Numbered from the stretch's first letter, positions 45,385-57,480 are shown. The stretch is 64,000 nucleotides of DNA from Populus alba (GCF_005239225.2 NC_133289.1:1247501-1311500), one strand, 5' to 3'. Numbers and translations are program-made. The notes: a model not told the origin generated them from the letters alone.

Positions 45385-48300
45385 TAAAGCAAATAATAAA
45401 AAAATACGAAGAGAGAACAAAACCTTATGGGGGCTGCCCTAAATGTAGTCGGCGGTAAGCCCCTTACATCTTTTTAACATGTTCTTTTTCTTTTCCTTTT
45501 GTTCATCTTCCCCTTTTTTTTTTCAGATCGGGTCTGTTGAGGGGCCGCTGATGTCGGCTTCAAAGAAGCAGCTGTGGTTTCTTAGCGTCAGTTTCGCTAC
45601 GGTGCTACTGCTAGCAATAGTGATTTATGGGCTATCAGTTTGAAAGGAGGAAGAAAGGGACGGCTGGTGTTTCCAGATGGTTTTTGGCATTGGTTTGATG
45701 GTGTGGAGGAAGAGAGTGGCATGGCTGGTGGGTCGGGCAAGGATGGTTCAGGCTGGAGGGAGATCTGGGAAAGGGTAGAAATTAATTTTATTTTTCAGGG
45801 TTGTATGGAATCCTTAGTTTTCAAATTTTAATTTTGGTGGTGATTACCCTAAATTAACCTAGACTCCCAGATTATGGCCTTGACAAGCGCATCTGAGTTC
45901 AGTCTCTATAAATACTATATAAATTTTTTAAACTTTAAGTTTACAATTTTTTTCATTATATATATATATTAGAGTTTATATTTTTAAAAATATATTTAAG
46001 TACTTTTAAATTTTCTCATGTAAATTAATTCAGAAAATGAAAAATGGAGTATAAAGACGCCATAAACCAAATAGTATCAACTCTTGCATATAAATACAAT
46101 AAAAAAAGGATTCAAGCCTTTCACAAAAAAAAAAAAAAAAAAAAAGACCCTAAAAATATGTGTAAAAACTATTTGTTTTTTGGAATAAAAAGGGTATCTA
46201 TGTAAAAACTATTTGTTGAAACCTATTGAGAGAAAATGAGGTTAACTTTCTTGAAATTAAATGTAATAAAGCTTGAATTTATGCTCGAACACTCAGTAGA
46301 AGTGGATTAAGAAGAAGCAGATTGGATAAAGAGCCGACGGGAAGAAGAAGCAAACTGCTTGTGGCTGCCTAAAAACTAAAAGTTCTTTTTTCTCTGGTGC
46401 AAAACAATACCATTTCTAAACATTTTTTTTTGTCTCAAGCCTAATTTTACGAAGTCAGATTATGGATTCATCTAGCTAGTCATCCGAGTTTAACCAAGTG
46501 AATTTTCTAAGGGGTTATTTAATGATTCGAGATCAGTTCAAGCTCCAAATTGATTAAATTTTAAGTTAATTCACCAAATTCATCAATTTATAATAAGCAT
46601 AACTATCAATTTTCTAGTCTTCGAAACATATTTTTGTAAATATTGGAACATTTTTCAACAAGTTAAACACATTGGCTATCAAAATCATAAAGAACCATAC
46701 AAATTTTACATAAATAATATGCCATAGCATAACAAAGTTTCAACCACATAAACTGGCTGATGAGTGGTAAGATTTAGAATCTCATGTATCTATGAAATCT
46801 ATATGATTTAAAAGTAGTTGAGGTACAAAACTGATACATTATATATATATAATCATTCATTTAAGCCAACCTTTCAGCTTAATAAAATAGCATAATTTAT
46901 ATCCACCAAAAATAACAGTAAAATAAAAAATTAATGCAAAAACAAAAGCATATAGACATACATTCACACAGAACTTGCAGCCCCAAAGTTTGTTGAAGTA
47001 AATGTCTGCCGACTACGCTGCTGTGTAACCAGCTTGAGTTGCGTTCCCAATCCTGGTGCCACAAATTTGTGTTTTATTATTTTATAGAGATGGTGATTTA
47101 TTTAAGGATATTGTGCAACACTATGAACTTGAAAATGAAATTCCTGTCACGAAGCAAAATGTTAAACGTTTTTTATACTGCTTAGTAGGAATAGAATAAA
47201 TAATTTACTGTCTTCGCAAGCTATATACAACTTTATAAAATGTTTATCGTACGTACATATTAACGGTGGGTTATTCCTCTGAATAAGGTCTTTCCCACCA
47301 GCTATAGAATAAATTAATTTCTCTATTCACAAGCTAAACCTTGAGGGCTTGGTTCCCTGCAGGCTTTAATTTTCTGTATTTCACTTTTGATTGCTAGACT
47401 TCTGTACCTTTCTTTCTGGCCACTCTCTTGATGGACTTTATACCAATATATCTTCTCAATAGTAGCCAAAAACCATACCTGGATATTATACGTTCAAGAG
47501 CATTAATAGTGGGGATTGTTATATATACACTAAGACCAAAAAAATTATAAAGTTTAGACCAAGAAGAACATGCCAAACTTGAATGTGGATAGTGAATGGA
47601 AGATATAAAGAGTCTACATAATACAAGATCAAGATCCTTAAAACAAGAAATAAATGGGTAGTTATCTTGAATAAAGTGAATGTATAGTTACTAGAAGTTA
47701 TCTTAAATAGAAGTTATTTTAAATAAGGTGATTTTATATTTACTAGTAGTTATTGGAAGTTATTTTGAACTTTTCTATAATTTAAAGAAGAAGGCAAGAC
47801 AACTAAGAACTCAAACTTAACAAAACAATGACAACTACAGTGCAGTTTTATCAAGTTCACAGGATTTTCAAAATCTATCTATCAAGTAGGCATGTAATTG
47901 TAGGTTGATAAAAGTAAGTGGTTGCTTTTAGGCAATAATTCTATAGACAATACCTTTGTAGGTGATAGAACACTAGACGATAACTTTGTAGGTGATAATC
48001 AAGTAGGTTTGCAATTTTCTTTGTAATCAGTATCAATTTCATAAACCAAAAATATTAAAAATATCTATTATCTAGGAGTTTCAATTCATGAATGTAATTA
48101 GAGTATAAATTATTTTATGAATTTGAACTACTATTTGTGTGAAAATAGATTTAATCATATCGATACTTATATAACTTTGTAATATAAATTTAAAATTACG
48201 TGAGTAGATCTATAATTAATTAAATCTAGAGTTTGAATCAATTAATTTAAAACTCGAATTTTAAGTTTGTAATATCATTTTAATTGAGGCAGACACAGCA

Positions 48301-48802
48301 AAACCTACATCAAATAGAACTATGTTGTTTAATTATAATTTGCAGTCAACTGAGATGTTTTACAAGTCCTGTTTCCTGAAAATTTGGGTTATGAATTAGT
48401 ATATAGATACCTTACTTTGGCATAATTTCTCAAAACAATATCACAAGCTCAGAACTTTGATATTGAACTCCTGTAGAACGATGATTACTTACAAGTTACA
48501 AAAGAGAGGATATATTGGTCTTTCAGAATAATTTACTTTATCTTGTCACTAGGCAAAACTTTATGCTGCAGGCTTCTAGTTAACCCTTGTTTATCATGGT
48601 CACACTTTCTGTTTTGGAAGAAATTCTTTCATACGTACGTCTAGTTAGTAAAGTGAAGTAAAACATTCATTTTGTGTTATGTTTTTGCTGTTAATTTCCA
48701 TTTACTCTTTTGAGATTTCTTTCAAGATTCTCTTGAGGTTTTTAATTTGTGTTAATTAGAAATAATGTTACAAAAAAAAAATCATACAAAACTTCATTCA
48801 AA
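45385..48802. other. Non-coding flank of copy B
   Basis: Collinear with 13094-16487. Differences: loss of a roughly 320-bp and a roughly 40-bp segment near 45530-45630; an additional roughly 430 bp at about 46422-46850 of unknown origin, absent at 14505 in copy A; small indels in 47690-47850. No gene is recognised. Confidence 0.6.
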
Positions 48803-49330
48803 CACTACCAGAAAATTAACAAATAAAAACGAAAACACTGATGAAATGTTTCCCTTGGTATATACCAAAAGAATTATAGTGGGAAAAAAAAATTAAAACA
48901 AATCTAAAAAGTACGATGACGTTTCATTTATACTAACGAAATTACTGATGGTATTAATGTTGTCGGTAAAACCATCCGTAAACTCGTTGGTATACTATTC
49001 ACTTCTCTCTAGCAATGTTCATCATGTCAATTACAAAGGGTATCACTAATGGATTAATTTCATTGGTATTTTATAGGGATGTTCAAAAAAACCAATAAAC
49101 CGAGTAAACCGACAAACAATTAACCAAAAAAACCAAACCAAAAAATAAAACCAATTAAACCGATTAGATTATGTAGAAAAAACCTCGGTTCGATTTGGTT
49201 CGGTTTTCAGTTTTGTAGTGCAAAAACCGGGTTAACCGAACCGAACCGATTCAAAAAAAAAAAAAGGTCCTTACTCCCTAGTATAAATAGAAAAAGTTGT
49301 TGCACATCGTGCCCCTCTCTTCTCTCCGCT

Positions 49331-49472
49331 AAACACTTTCAATTTCAATTTTCAAACAATCTCTGGATTCTCTCCTCTCAGGCTCTCACTACTCACTAAG
49401 TAAACACTTTCAATTTCAATTTTCAAACAATCTCTGGATTCTCTCCTCTCAGGCTCTCACTACTCACTAAGT
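49331..49472 (+). repeat. 71-bp tandem duplication in hAT leader
   Basis: AAACACTTTCAATTTCAA begins both units at 49331 and 49402. Further on, a second duplicated pair, CCTCTCAAAACCAGTGAGTT, occurs near 49633 and 49796 and includes a possible GTGAGT splice donor. Confidence 0.85.
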
Positions 49473-50523
49473 AAACACCCCCTCGCCCCCCGCCCTCTTC
49501 GGCCTCTGCTAAGGCCGCCCCCGTACCAGAGCACCACCAACCCGTCCCCTCTCACCTCATCGCCTCCTCTCCTTAGACTAAGAAAACATAAACACAGATC
49601 GACCACCGGTGTTTCGGCCGTTTCCTCAACCTCTCAAAACCAGTGAGTTTTAGTTTTTTTTTCCTTTTCTAATTAATTAATTCGATTAAGGTTATTGTTA
49701 TTTTTAATACTGTTAAGCTTATTTTTTTACGTTTCTTCCTCAGTCTCCACTAGATCAACACAGCCCGTGTTTCCATTAGACCGACGCTTCCTCAGCCTCT
49801 CAAAACCAGTGAGTTTTAATTTTTTTTTTCTCCTTTCTAATTATTTCATATAGTTAAGCTTATTGTTTTTTTAATCAATTTTGTTGGGTGATGAATTCTG
49901 GTTTAGGTTTAAATAAGAATTTAGAGTTATTTGGGTGATTAAAACGAATTTTGTTTCCTTTGTTTGAATAAAAGGGATTTAGCAGTTTAGGATTATGATT
50001 ATTTCGGTATGATTATGTAATTTCAATATTTGATTTTGTTATTGTTGTTGTGTTGATTTTGTTGATGCTGTTGTTGTAGCCTGTTGTTGTGTGTTTTTGT
50101 TGCTTTGGTGGTTGATTGCTAAAAAATAACCGAACTGTTGTTACTGTGTTGGTTGATTTATAAGGTCATACCAAGTAGTTTGATTAAAATCATGTTTATA
50201 AGCCTGTGTTGATTTTCTAAGCTTGTTTTGACATGTTACTTCCGTAATATTTGTTTCATTTTAATTTTTAAACATGATTTTAATCTTTATGTATATTAAT
50301 TGCTGAAAAGAAATGTCCAAGTGATAATGAACATGTTTGCATTTGGTAATTACATATGGAAAACCTTCAAAATCAAAATGTTTCATCCACCAACACTACC
50401 CCAACATCAACCAATGCCCCATCTTCAAACACTAACCCAACATCAACTACTGTAGGATCCACCACGAATAATAAAGGTGAACAACTTCAAGTCCTTGCAT
50501 CTAGGAAAAGAAATGTTGATGAT

Positions 50524-53061
50524 TGTTGTAACCCATTTTTGGGTCCCCATGAAAAATAAAATAAATAGCCAAAAGAGGTTAGAAAAATAACAGGAGGCAG
50601 AAGCGCTCGGAAAACAGTCAGAAAATTGGTCAAGGAATTTAAAAATACAAGGATTGAATTTTTGACAGTATATTCTTGAAGGATGAAAGCCCTATTAAGA
50701 AGGAAAATTTGAATTTTGAGGAGAAAAGCCCAAATTTAGATGTTTATGGACTTAATTGGATTTTTATTTGAATTTATAGAAGATTTGATTCCAAGAAAAA
50801 TTGATTTTTAAGTCAATTTGGGCTTTACTTTGAAGAAATTTAAGTTCTGGGGCCAAAATGTATTTTTTAGGAATTTATTGGGTCAAATCAGGGTTTAATT
50901 GCATAAATATTGAAGTTTAAGGGCCAATTAGGGATTTAATTAAGAAAATCCGAAACCAGGGACCAAATTGGAAGAGGCGCGTAAATGGAGGGGCTGTTTT
51001 GCTTTGGATCAGGGCCTAATTGAAGAAATTGAAAGTTTATTAATCAATTGAGGGCTAAATTGTGAAAATCAGAGACCAAGGACCAAAGTGAAAAAGGCGG
51101 CCAACAAGAGGGCGGGGACCGAGTTCGGAGGACTGATTTGAAGTTTGACCCATTTAAATGAAACGGCGCGTTTTATCCAAAACGACGCCGTTTCATATAT
51201 AAAAAAAAAAAAAAAAAAAAAGGGAAAGACCAGAACGGTGTCGTTTTGAACGACACTGTTCATCTTCTTCCTTTCCCCCGCATAAACAGAAACAGAGACA
51301 AAACCATTTTTTGCTTTTTTCAAAACTTCCCGCCTCTCTCTCCTCGCCCCCACCACCACCACCGAAAGCATCAATGGCCGACCAGCCGTTGCGTGATTGA
51401 AGGCGCACTAACGAAAGGCACGCCGGTTCCCTTTTTTTTCTTATAAATAGAGAGAGGCCGAGAGAGAGGAGGACCCGAGGATAGAGGGAGAAGAGAAATA
51501 ACGCACGAAGGAGAGGGGAGAAGAGAAACAGACCGAAAGCAAGAAAGAACGAAACCAAAAAACAGAAAAAAAACCGAAGGGAGGAGAGAGAGAGAGGAGA
51601 CCGAAGAGAGAGAGAACCAACGAGAGAGAGGCAACACCACAGCGCCGCCGTCCTCGAGGCCACGACACCGCAGCGACACCGCAGCTCCACCAACGATCGC
51701 CTCCACGCCAGGTGCACACTTCTTCCCTCCCCTGCATTTTTTTATCATAGCCATTTTTGCCTCCTGCATGTAGCATGCAGGAGGCGGGGGGGAGAAAAAT
51801 AATTCTCCCCCCCCTGGGCCATAAGATGCTGGGCCAGCCCGATGCTGGCCCAGCCTTGCAAGCCAAGACCGGCCCACGTTAGCTTTGGGCTGAGACCGGC
51901 ACACCTTAGTCTTGGGCCGAGACCGGCCCACCTTAGTCTTAGGCCGAGACCGGCCCAATATCATTATGGGCCGAGACCGGCCCGCCCCCCTTTTTTTGGG
52001 CTGAGCCTGGCCCATTTATTTGGGCCGGCCCAGCCCTATAATATATATATATATATATATGTGTGTGTATATATGTTATATATATATAAAAATATATTTA
52101 TATATAAACAAATATTTTAAAAAAAATCTTTAAAAATATTGTGATTTTTCGGCATTTTTTTTGTCAAAGTGGTTTAATGTTGGTTTGTATTTTTATACTG
52201 TAAAGATACAAAACCAGTGTTAAAAAAAATACCCGATTTTCGTCAAAACATCAAAGATTTTTTTTAAAATAACAAATGTTTTTGCCTTCAAAAAAATTTC
52301 TAAAAAGTCCCTAAAAATATTGTTGATTTTTTCTGCATATTTTTAGCAAAGAGGATTAATATTGGGTTGTATTTTATACCGTAAGGATACAAGCTCAGTA
52401 TTAAAACACCCGATTTTCGTCAAAGCAAAAAAAATAATAATATTTTCCAAAAATTGTTTTTGTTTTTAAAATACGGCCTAGTATCTCCAATATATATATA
52501 TATAAATATTATAACATCATATTTTCACACAACAAAGAAATTTTCAAAACAATATATGTATTAACATGCATTTTGGCTTTAATAACCAGTTTATTCAAGC
52601 CATGAGAACTAGGCCAATATTTCAAAAATTCTAAAAAAATCTATTTTTTTCCTTTTAGTTTGTGGGATTACGAATTTATACGTAAAACGTATTCCTACAT
52701 ATTATTAATAAAGTTTTTGGTAAAGACGTTAGAACGGTTAGGATTTTACCCGATAAGATAAAAGACCTTCTTACCGAGAAGGATTTTTCTTGAACCATAG
52801 ACAGACCAACGACTAGAAGTACAATAACACTTTAGTTTTTATCAGACTATAAAACAATGCAGCTTACCTTAGGTAGGGCGTATTTGGGGTGCTAATACCT
52901 TCCCTTTACGCAACCAGTCCCCGTACCCGATCTCTGAGACCAATTAGGTTTCCTAGTGACCAAAATACTAGGTGGCGACTCCAAAGAACCAAAAATAAAA
53001 CAAATTCGCCAGTCGAACCCGCATTTGATGAATATGATTTTTTTTTTTTTAGGGTGCGACA
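50524..53061 (+). mobile_element. 5' LTR of the young element
   Basis: TGTTGTAACCC to GTGCGACA. TATA box TTATAAATAG at 51441-51450; GA-rich leader; CAG|GTGC junction at 51711/51712; hairpins 51759-51785 and 51786-51820; about five units of GGCCGAGACCGGCCCA type (51870-51990); (TA)n near 52040; U5 block gcagcttaccttaggtaggg at 52859; GGTGGCGACTCC at about 52972; a T-run followed by AG just before the end (53041-53052), like a splice acceptor. Confidence 0.93.
51759..51785 (+). repeat. Perfect 12-bp hairpin in the LTR
   Basis: GCCTCCTGCATG-TAG-CATGCAGGAGGC, followed directly by a G-run/C-run hairpin and an 11-bp inverted GCTGGGCCAGC/GCTGGCCCAGC. The 3' LTR has the same at 59036-59062. Confidence 0.9.
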
Positions 53062-53084
53062 GAATGGCGACTCCGCTGGGGACC
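53062..53084 (+). promoter_or_regulatory. Primer-binding site (tRNA-Arg type)
   Basis: GAATGGCGACTCCGCTGGGG directly follows the LTR. TGGCGACTCCGCTGGGGA is complementary to the 3' end of a plant tRNA-Arg whose acceptor end reads TCCCCAGYGGAGTCG plus CCA. Tat/Ogre elements are known to use tRNA-Arg. Confidence 0.75.
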
Positions 53085-53650
53085 TTGTAGACTAAGCTTT
53101 GTTTTTGTCTGATTTGTTGGTTTTTTGTGTGTTTATTGTTAATATGCCCTTCCTTTTATTTGCGTATTTATTTTTTTACGCATATTATTCATGCATTGTA
53201 TATAATTGTCTCATGCATCACTTGCCTTAATTTTGAAAAGCACACACAAGCTTTAAGTTAAGTGGGGAATTAGCGATTTACCCTAGGACTATTGGTCAGG
53301 GTTTAAATGCGTGAAACACCCAACTCATATCTGAGTGCCTGCTTGGTAATGGTGGACATACGTGTCTTAACTGTTCCTAGCAACGCCCCCATACTTCTTT
53401 ACGAAGAACGTCACTGGGCAGATATGAGACCGTTCGAGACCAGATAGAAAACTTTTTACCCACTATCACTTAATAAATAGAGTTTGTCCTTAGGTTATGT
53501 ATCTTATTTGCATCAAGATTAATAATGTTATACTCATCGTACATCACTTGTGCATCACATTTTCATCACGCATTTTGTTATCATATGCATTACAGATCGT
53601 GAAACATAGGTCCTACATCCAGAGTCCACCAAACCCGGTCCAGATCAAGA
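53085..53650 (+). other. Leader between primer site and gag
   Basis: About 570 bp with no recognised product; AT-rich then mixed sequence. Confidence 0.5.
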
Positions 53651-55280
53651 ATGGAAAATGAAGAAAGAGCTCAATTAGAGTCGCACTACCAGACCGAGTT
53701 GGAATCTGTGAAAAATGAAGTTTCTCGACTGACCAGTCTGCTTGAGCAATTTTTAAGAGCCAAGAATGGGGAGGGAACATCTACCCAACCACATATAGGA
53801 GCACCATCAGTTCATGTTCCGGGGGCATCTCAGAACTTGGGGGCAGATTCAGTGACGGGGCAGCACTTTTGCACCTACCATTCCCATTCAGCCCCCTCAA
53901 GCTCACATCACTGTGGAAGGGCCTCCCGATAATAGGTCCACCAGATTTATGAACGATGACAAGATATCAGCCTTGGAAGAAAGGTTAAGAGCAGTCGAGG
54001 GAAATGACTGGTTTGACCCCATGCGAGCGTCTGAAATATGCTTGGTACCAAACATCACGGTACCAAAAAAATTTAGGGATTCCGGAGTTTATAAAGTACA
54101 CTGGGTTGGAATGCCCAAACACTCACCTTCGATCTTATTGCAATAAGATGGCTGAGGTGATTCATGACGATAAGTTACTGATCTACTTTTTTCCAAGATA
54201 GTCTATCGGGGTCGGCGCTAAGTTGGTACATGAGGTTGGATAATGCCAAGATCAAGAAATGGAAGGATTTAGTTGAGGCTTTCCTTAAGCAATACAAGTT
54301 CAATTTGGAAATTGCTCCAGATCGAATGAGCCTTATGTCAATGGAAAAGAGAAGCCAAGAATCAGTAAGGGCTTATGCGCAAAGATGGAGGACGAGGCCA
54401 TGCATGTGCAACCCCCTTTGATAGAAACGGAGATGGTGACTTTGTTCGCCAACACATTCAAGGCACCCTACTATGAGCATTTAATGGGTAGCTCATCTCA
54501 ACATTTCTATGATGCTGTACGCATAGCGGAAAGAATAGAGCAGGGGATTAAAGTTGGACGCATAATTGAGCCATCGGAGACAAATGTTTTTTTTTTGGAA
54601 GAAAATTGAAAGGTCCGTTAACAACTTCGAAGGTGGGTCCAATGACAAGATAACGGATTCATATAACCCACAAATACCTACCTCCCATGTGGCCCACATA
54701 AACTTTAAACAAACCTTTTTCCCCTAATCGAGCAAATGGCCAGTCAAACACCCAAAACAACCACCAAAGACCAAACCCAAGATACATTTCAGAACAACTA
54801 CCGCCATTACCCATGCCTCTAAAGGACATATATGCCAAACTACTGAGCATTGGACAAATAGCTCCTATCCCTACATTACCACTACAGCCACCATTCCCCA
54901 TCTGGTATAAGCCTGATTTGACTTGCGAGTACCATGCTGGTATTCCCGGGCATTGTCTTGAAACGTGCTATGGTTTCAAGAACAAGTTGTTGAAGCTCAT
55001 CAAGATAGGATGGGTGTCATTTGAAGACGCACCCAATATCAGTTCAAAATCCATTGCCTGGTCATGACAAAAGTGATAGGGGATAAAGGTTGGAAAACCT
55101 TGGTCAAGAGTCGTCAATAATGAAGAAGGCGAGATCGAAGGAGAAGACAAGGAAACGCAAGTGGGGAAGGAAGATGAAGCATTGCCTCGTTTGACTTTCC
55201 ACACACTAGAAGAAGTTTTCAGAACGGTTGATCCAAGAACTTCTCGTAGTTTTCAAAATGTAAAACAACTTTATTTGCCT
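53651..55280 (+). pseudogene. gag of Tat/Ogre-like type, frameshifted
   Basis: An N-terminal coiled-coil-like stretch (ELESVKNEVSRLTSLLEQFL) from the ATG at 53651; then, after shifts, LEERLRAVEGNDW, YTGLECPNTHLRSYCNKMAE, KWKDLVEAFLKQYKFNLEIA, SMEKRSQESVRAYAQRWR and YDAVRIAERIEQGIKVGRI, which together form the retrotransposon gag core. A C-terminal knuckle-like CEYHAGIPGHCLETC follows (about 54927-54971). Frameshifts fall near 53870, 54070, 54195 (T run) and 54395 (GGG expected). The gag knuckle and VPKK-type lead are those of the Tat/Ogre lineage. No protease or pol follows. Confidence 0.8.
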
Positions 55281-56195
55281 TAGCATGCTTTTGTCTTTGC
55301 TTTTATTTTCTCTAGTGAGCATTCAGAGCTCAGAGCTTATTTTGTCAGCCAGTTTTTCGTGTTTGTCTTTGAGCCTACCTTTTCTTTAAATAAATGATGA
55401 GATTATGCACTTTTGGAACAAGTTGAGTGGTTACAAATAAAAGTATCATAAAATGGGTTTAATATGAAATTTAAGAAAGCTACCCTTGAAATACAACCTC
55501 ACCTCTGGATAACATAATGAATTGATACATCACCTGTAAATTTTCTTTCAAGACAAAAATAGAGTTTATCAATCCTAAACAATGTGCATTTTTGAAAAAA
55601 AACACATCATTATTGTCCTTTCACTCTCTAAAGAGTTTTTTGTTGGTGGTTTTGTTTTGAGTCGAAATGAATTTCTTCTCTATATAAAAACCCAGACTAG
55701 GATCGCACCCCTACACTGGGGGCAAGACGAGATGTTTTATGAAAAGTTTTACGAAAGCCTACGATTTGAAAACCAAGCTAAAACATTTGACAAAAGCATG
55801 ACAAGAGAGGCAAATACAAGTCATACATTTTGAGAAAAGAACTACTTGAAGAAAGTCAAAGACTTCTTCTCCAAGAATATGATAGGCAACACGAGAGATA
55901 AGTCCAGCATACGGACTTCAAAAGCAAGTTCATGTTAAGAGGGAGTCTCATTGAACTAGAAGAAGAGGCTGGGACCTATGTTTCAAAACCAGGTATGAAT
56001 GCATGCATTGCATCTAATCATAAATCATTGCATATATGTTTTTTGGATCGTTACAGGAGGAGATCGTAGCGCATTCCAACAAGATTATGGACGAAGAAAG
56101 AATCATTGAGTTGATTCTAGAACAACAAGAAGAGAAGATAATGGTTTTCAAACCCTGCCAGCAGGAAGAACGACATGGACAGCATTCGGTAAAAA
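55281..56195 (+). other. Interior without recognised domain
   Basis: Short open frames only (for example 55582-55833). A TATGCAATGCATG-like stretch lies at about 55995-56010. Pol would be expected here in an autonomous element, but none is readable. Confidence 0.5.
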
Positions 56196-56850
56196 GGAAT
56201 CACCAAATGGGATTCCAAGTTGTTGAGATCGACAGAAGGGATCTCGTATTTCGATGAAGGTCGCCAGAAGGGACCTCATATTTCAGCTTTGAATAAAAGG
56301 AATCGCCAGATGGGATTCCAAGTTGTTTGAGATCGCCAGAAGGGGTCTCGTTTTCGATATTCATCAATGGAGGTCGCCAGAAGGGACCTCAAATTTCAGC
56401 TTTGGTATAAAAGGAATCGCCAGATGGATTCCAAGTTGTTTGGCTAAAGGAGATCGCCAGAAGGGATCTCATATTTCGATGAAGGTCGCCAGAAGGGACC
56501 TCATATTTCAGCTTTGAATAAAAGGAATCGCCAGATGGGATTCCAAGTTGTTTGAGATCGCCAGAAGGGGTCTCGTTTTTGATATTCATCAATGGAGGTC
56601 GCCAGAAGGGACCTCAAATTTCAGCTTTGGTATAAAGGAATCGCCAGATAGGATTCCAAGTTGTTTGACTAAAGGAGATCGCCAGAAGGGATCTCATATT
56701 TCGATGGAGGTCGCCAGAAGGGACCTAATATTTCAGCTTTGAATAAAAGGAATCGCCAGATGGGATTCCAAGTTATTTGAGATCGCCAGAAGGGATTTCA
56801 TACTTCGACATTCATCAAGGAAGGTCGCTAGAAGGGACCTCATATTGAAA
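56196..56850 (+). repeat. Hairpin array with constant loop and three stem types
   Basis: About 18 units. Arms GGAATC/GATTCC, GAGATC/GATCTC and GAGGTC/GACCTC all enclose the loop GCCAGAAGG or GCCAGATGG. Six hairpins form a higher-order unit of about 225 bp (56300 to 56525). Two to three more hairpins of the family lie at 57507-57620. Confidence 0.9.
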
Positions 56851-57480
56851 CCATTTCTTAGAAAAGCATGGAGTTTACAGAATTCTTCCCTCTGGGTAGG
56901 TCACCCATATAATAAGACCATCATTTTTCTTGGGTTCGTCACCCATACAATGAGACCATCTTTTTTCTTGGGTTCGTCACCCATACAATGAGACCATCAT
57001 TTTTCTTGGGTTCGTCACCCATACAATGAGACCATCATTTTTCTAGGGTTCGTCACCCGTACAATGAGACCAGCACTAGGGTTCGGTCACCCATACAATG
57101 AGACCAGCATTTTTTTCTTGGGTAGGTCACCCATACAAATGAGACCATCATTTTTCTTGGGTAGGTCACCCATACAATGAGACCATCATTTTTCTGGGTA
57201 GGTCACCCATACAATGAGACCATTATTTTCCTGGGTAGGTCACCCGTACAATGAGACCATTATTTTCCTGGGTAGGTCACCCATACAATGAGACCATTCT
57301 TCATCTTTTTTTATCTGGGTAGGTCACCCATAAGAATGAGACCCTTCTCCATTTTTTTTTTATCTGGGTAGGTCACCCATAATAATGAGGCCATTCTTCC
57401 CCTGGGTAGGTCACCCAAAGAATGAGACCACTCTTTCCCTTTCCACTCGGGCAGGTCACCCATCATAATGAGACCATACA
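56851..57480 (+). repeat. Tandem TGGGT-AGGTC-ACCCA array
   Basis: About 15 units of about 38-46 bp, each with stem TGGGT/ACCCA and loop AGGTC or TCGTC, then ATACAATGAGACCATCATTT. The array is preceded by one copy of CTTAGAAAAGCATGGAGTTT (56849), the unit amplified in the older element at 20236-20990. Confidence 0.9.

Noticed and set aside
47394..47576. 60-residue frame shared by both copies (also near 15070-15200)
   Set aside because: Sharing is explained by the segmental duplication; no recognised family, and the frame is short.
51193..52015. Overlapping open frames up to 214 codons in the young LTR
   Set aside because: They lie in the GA-rich leader and GGCCCA hairpins of the LTR, recur in the 3' LTR and have no protein features.
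56196..57480. CRISPR-like direct repeats
   Set aside because: Repeats are tandem in a plant retroelement, the intervening sequence is itself repeated, and there are no unique spacers or cas genes.
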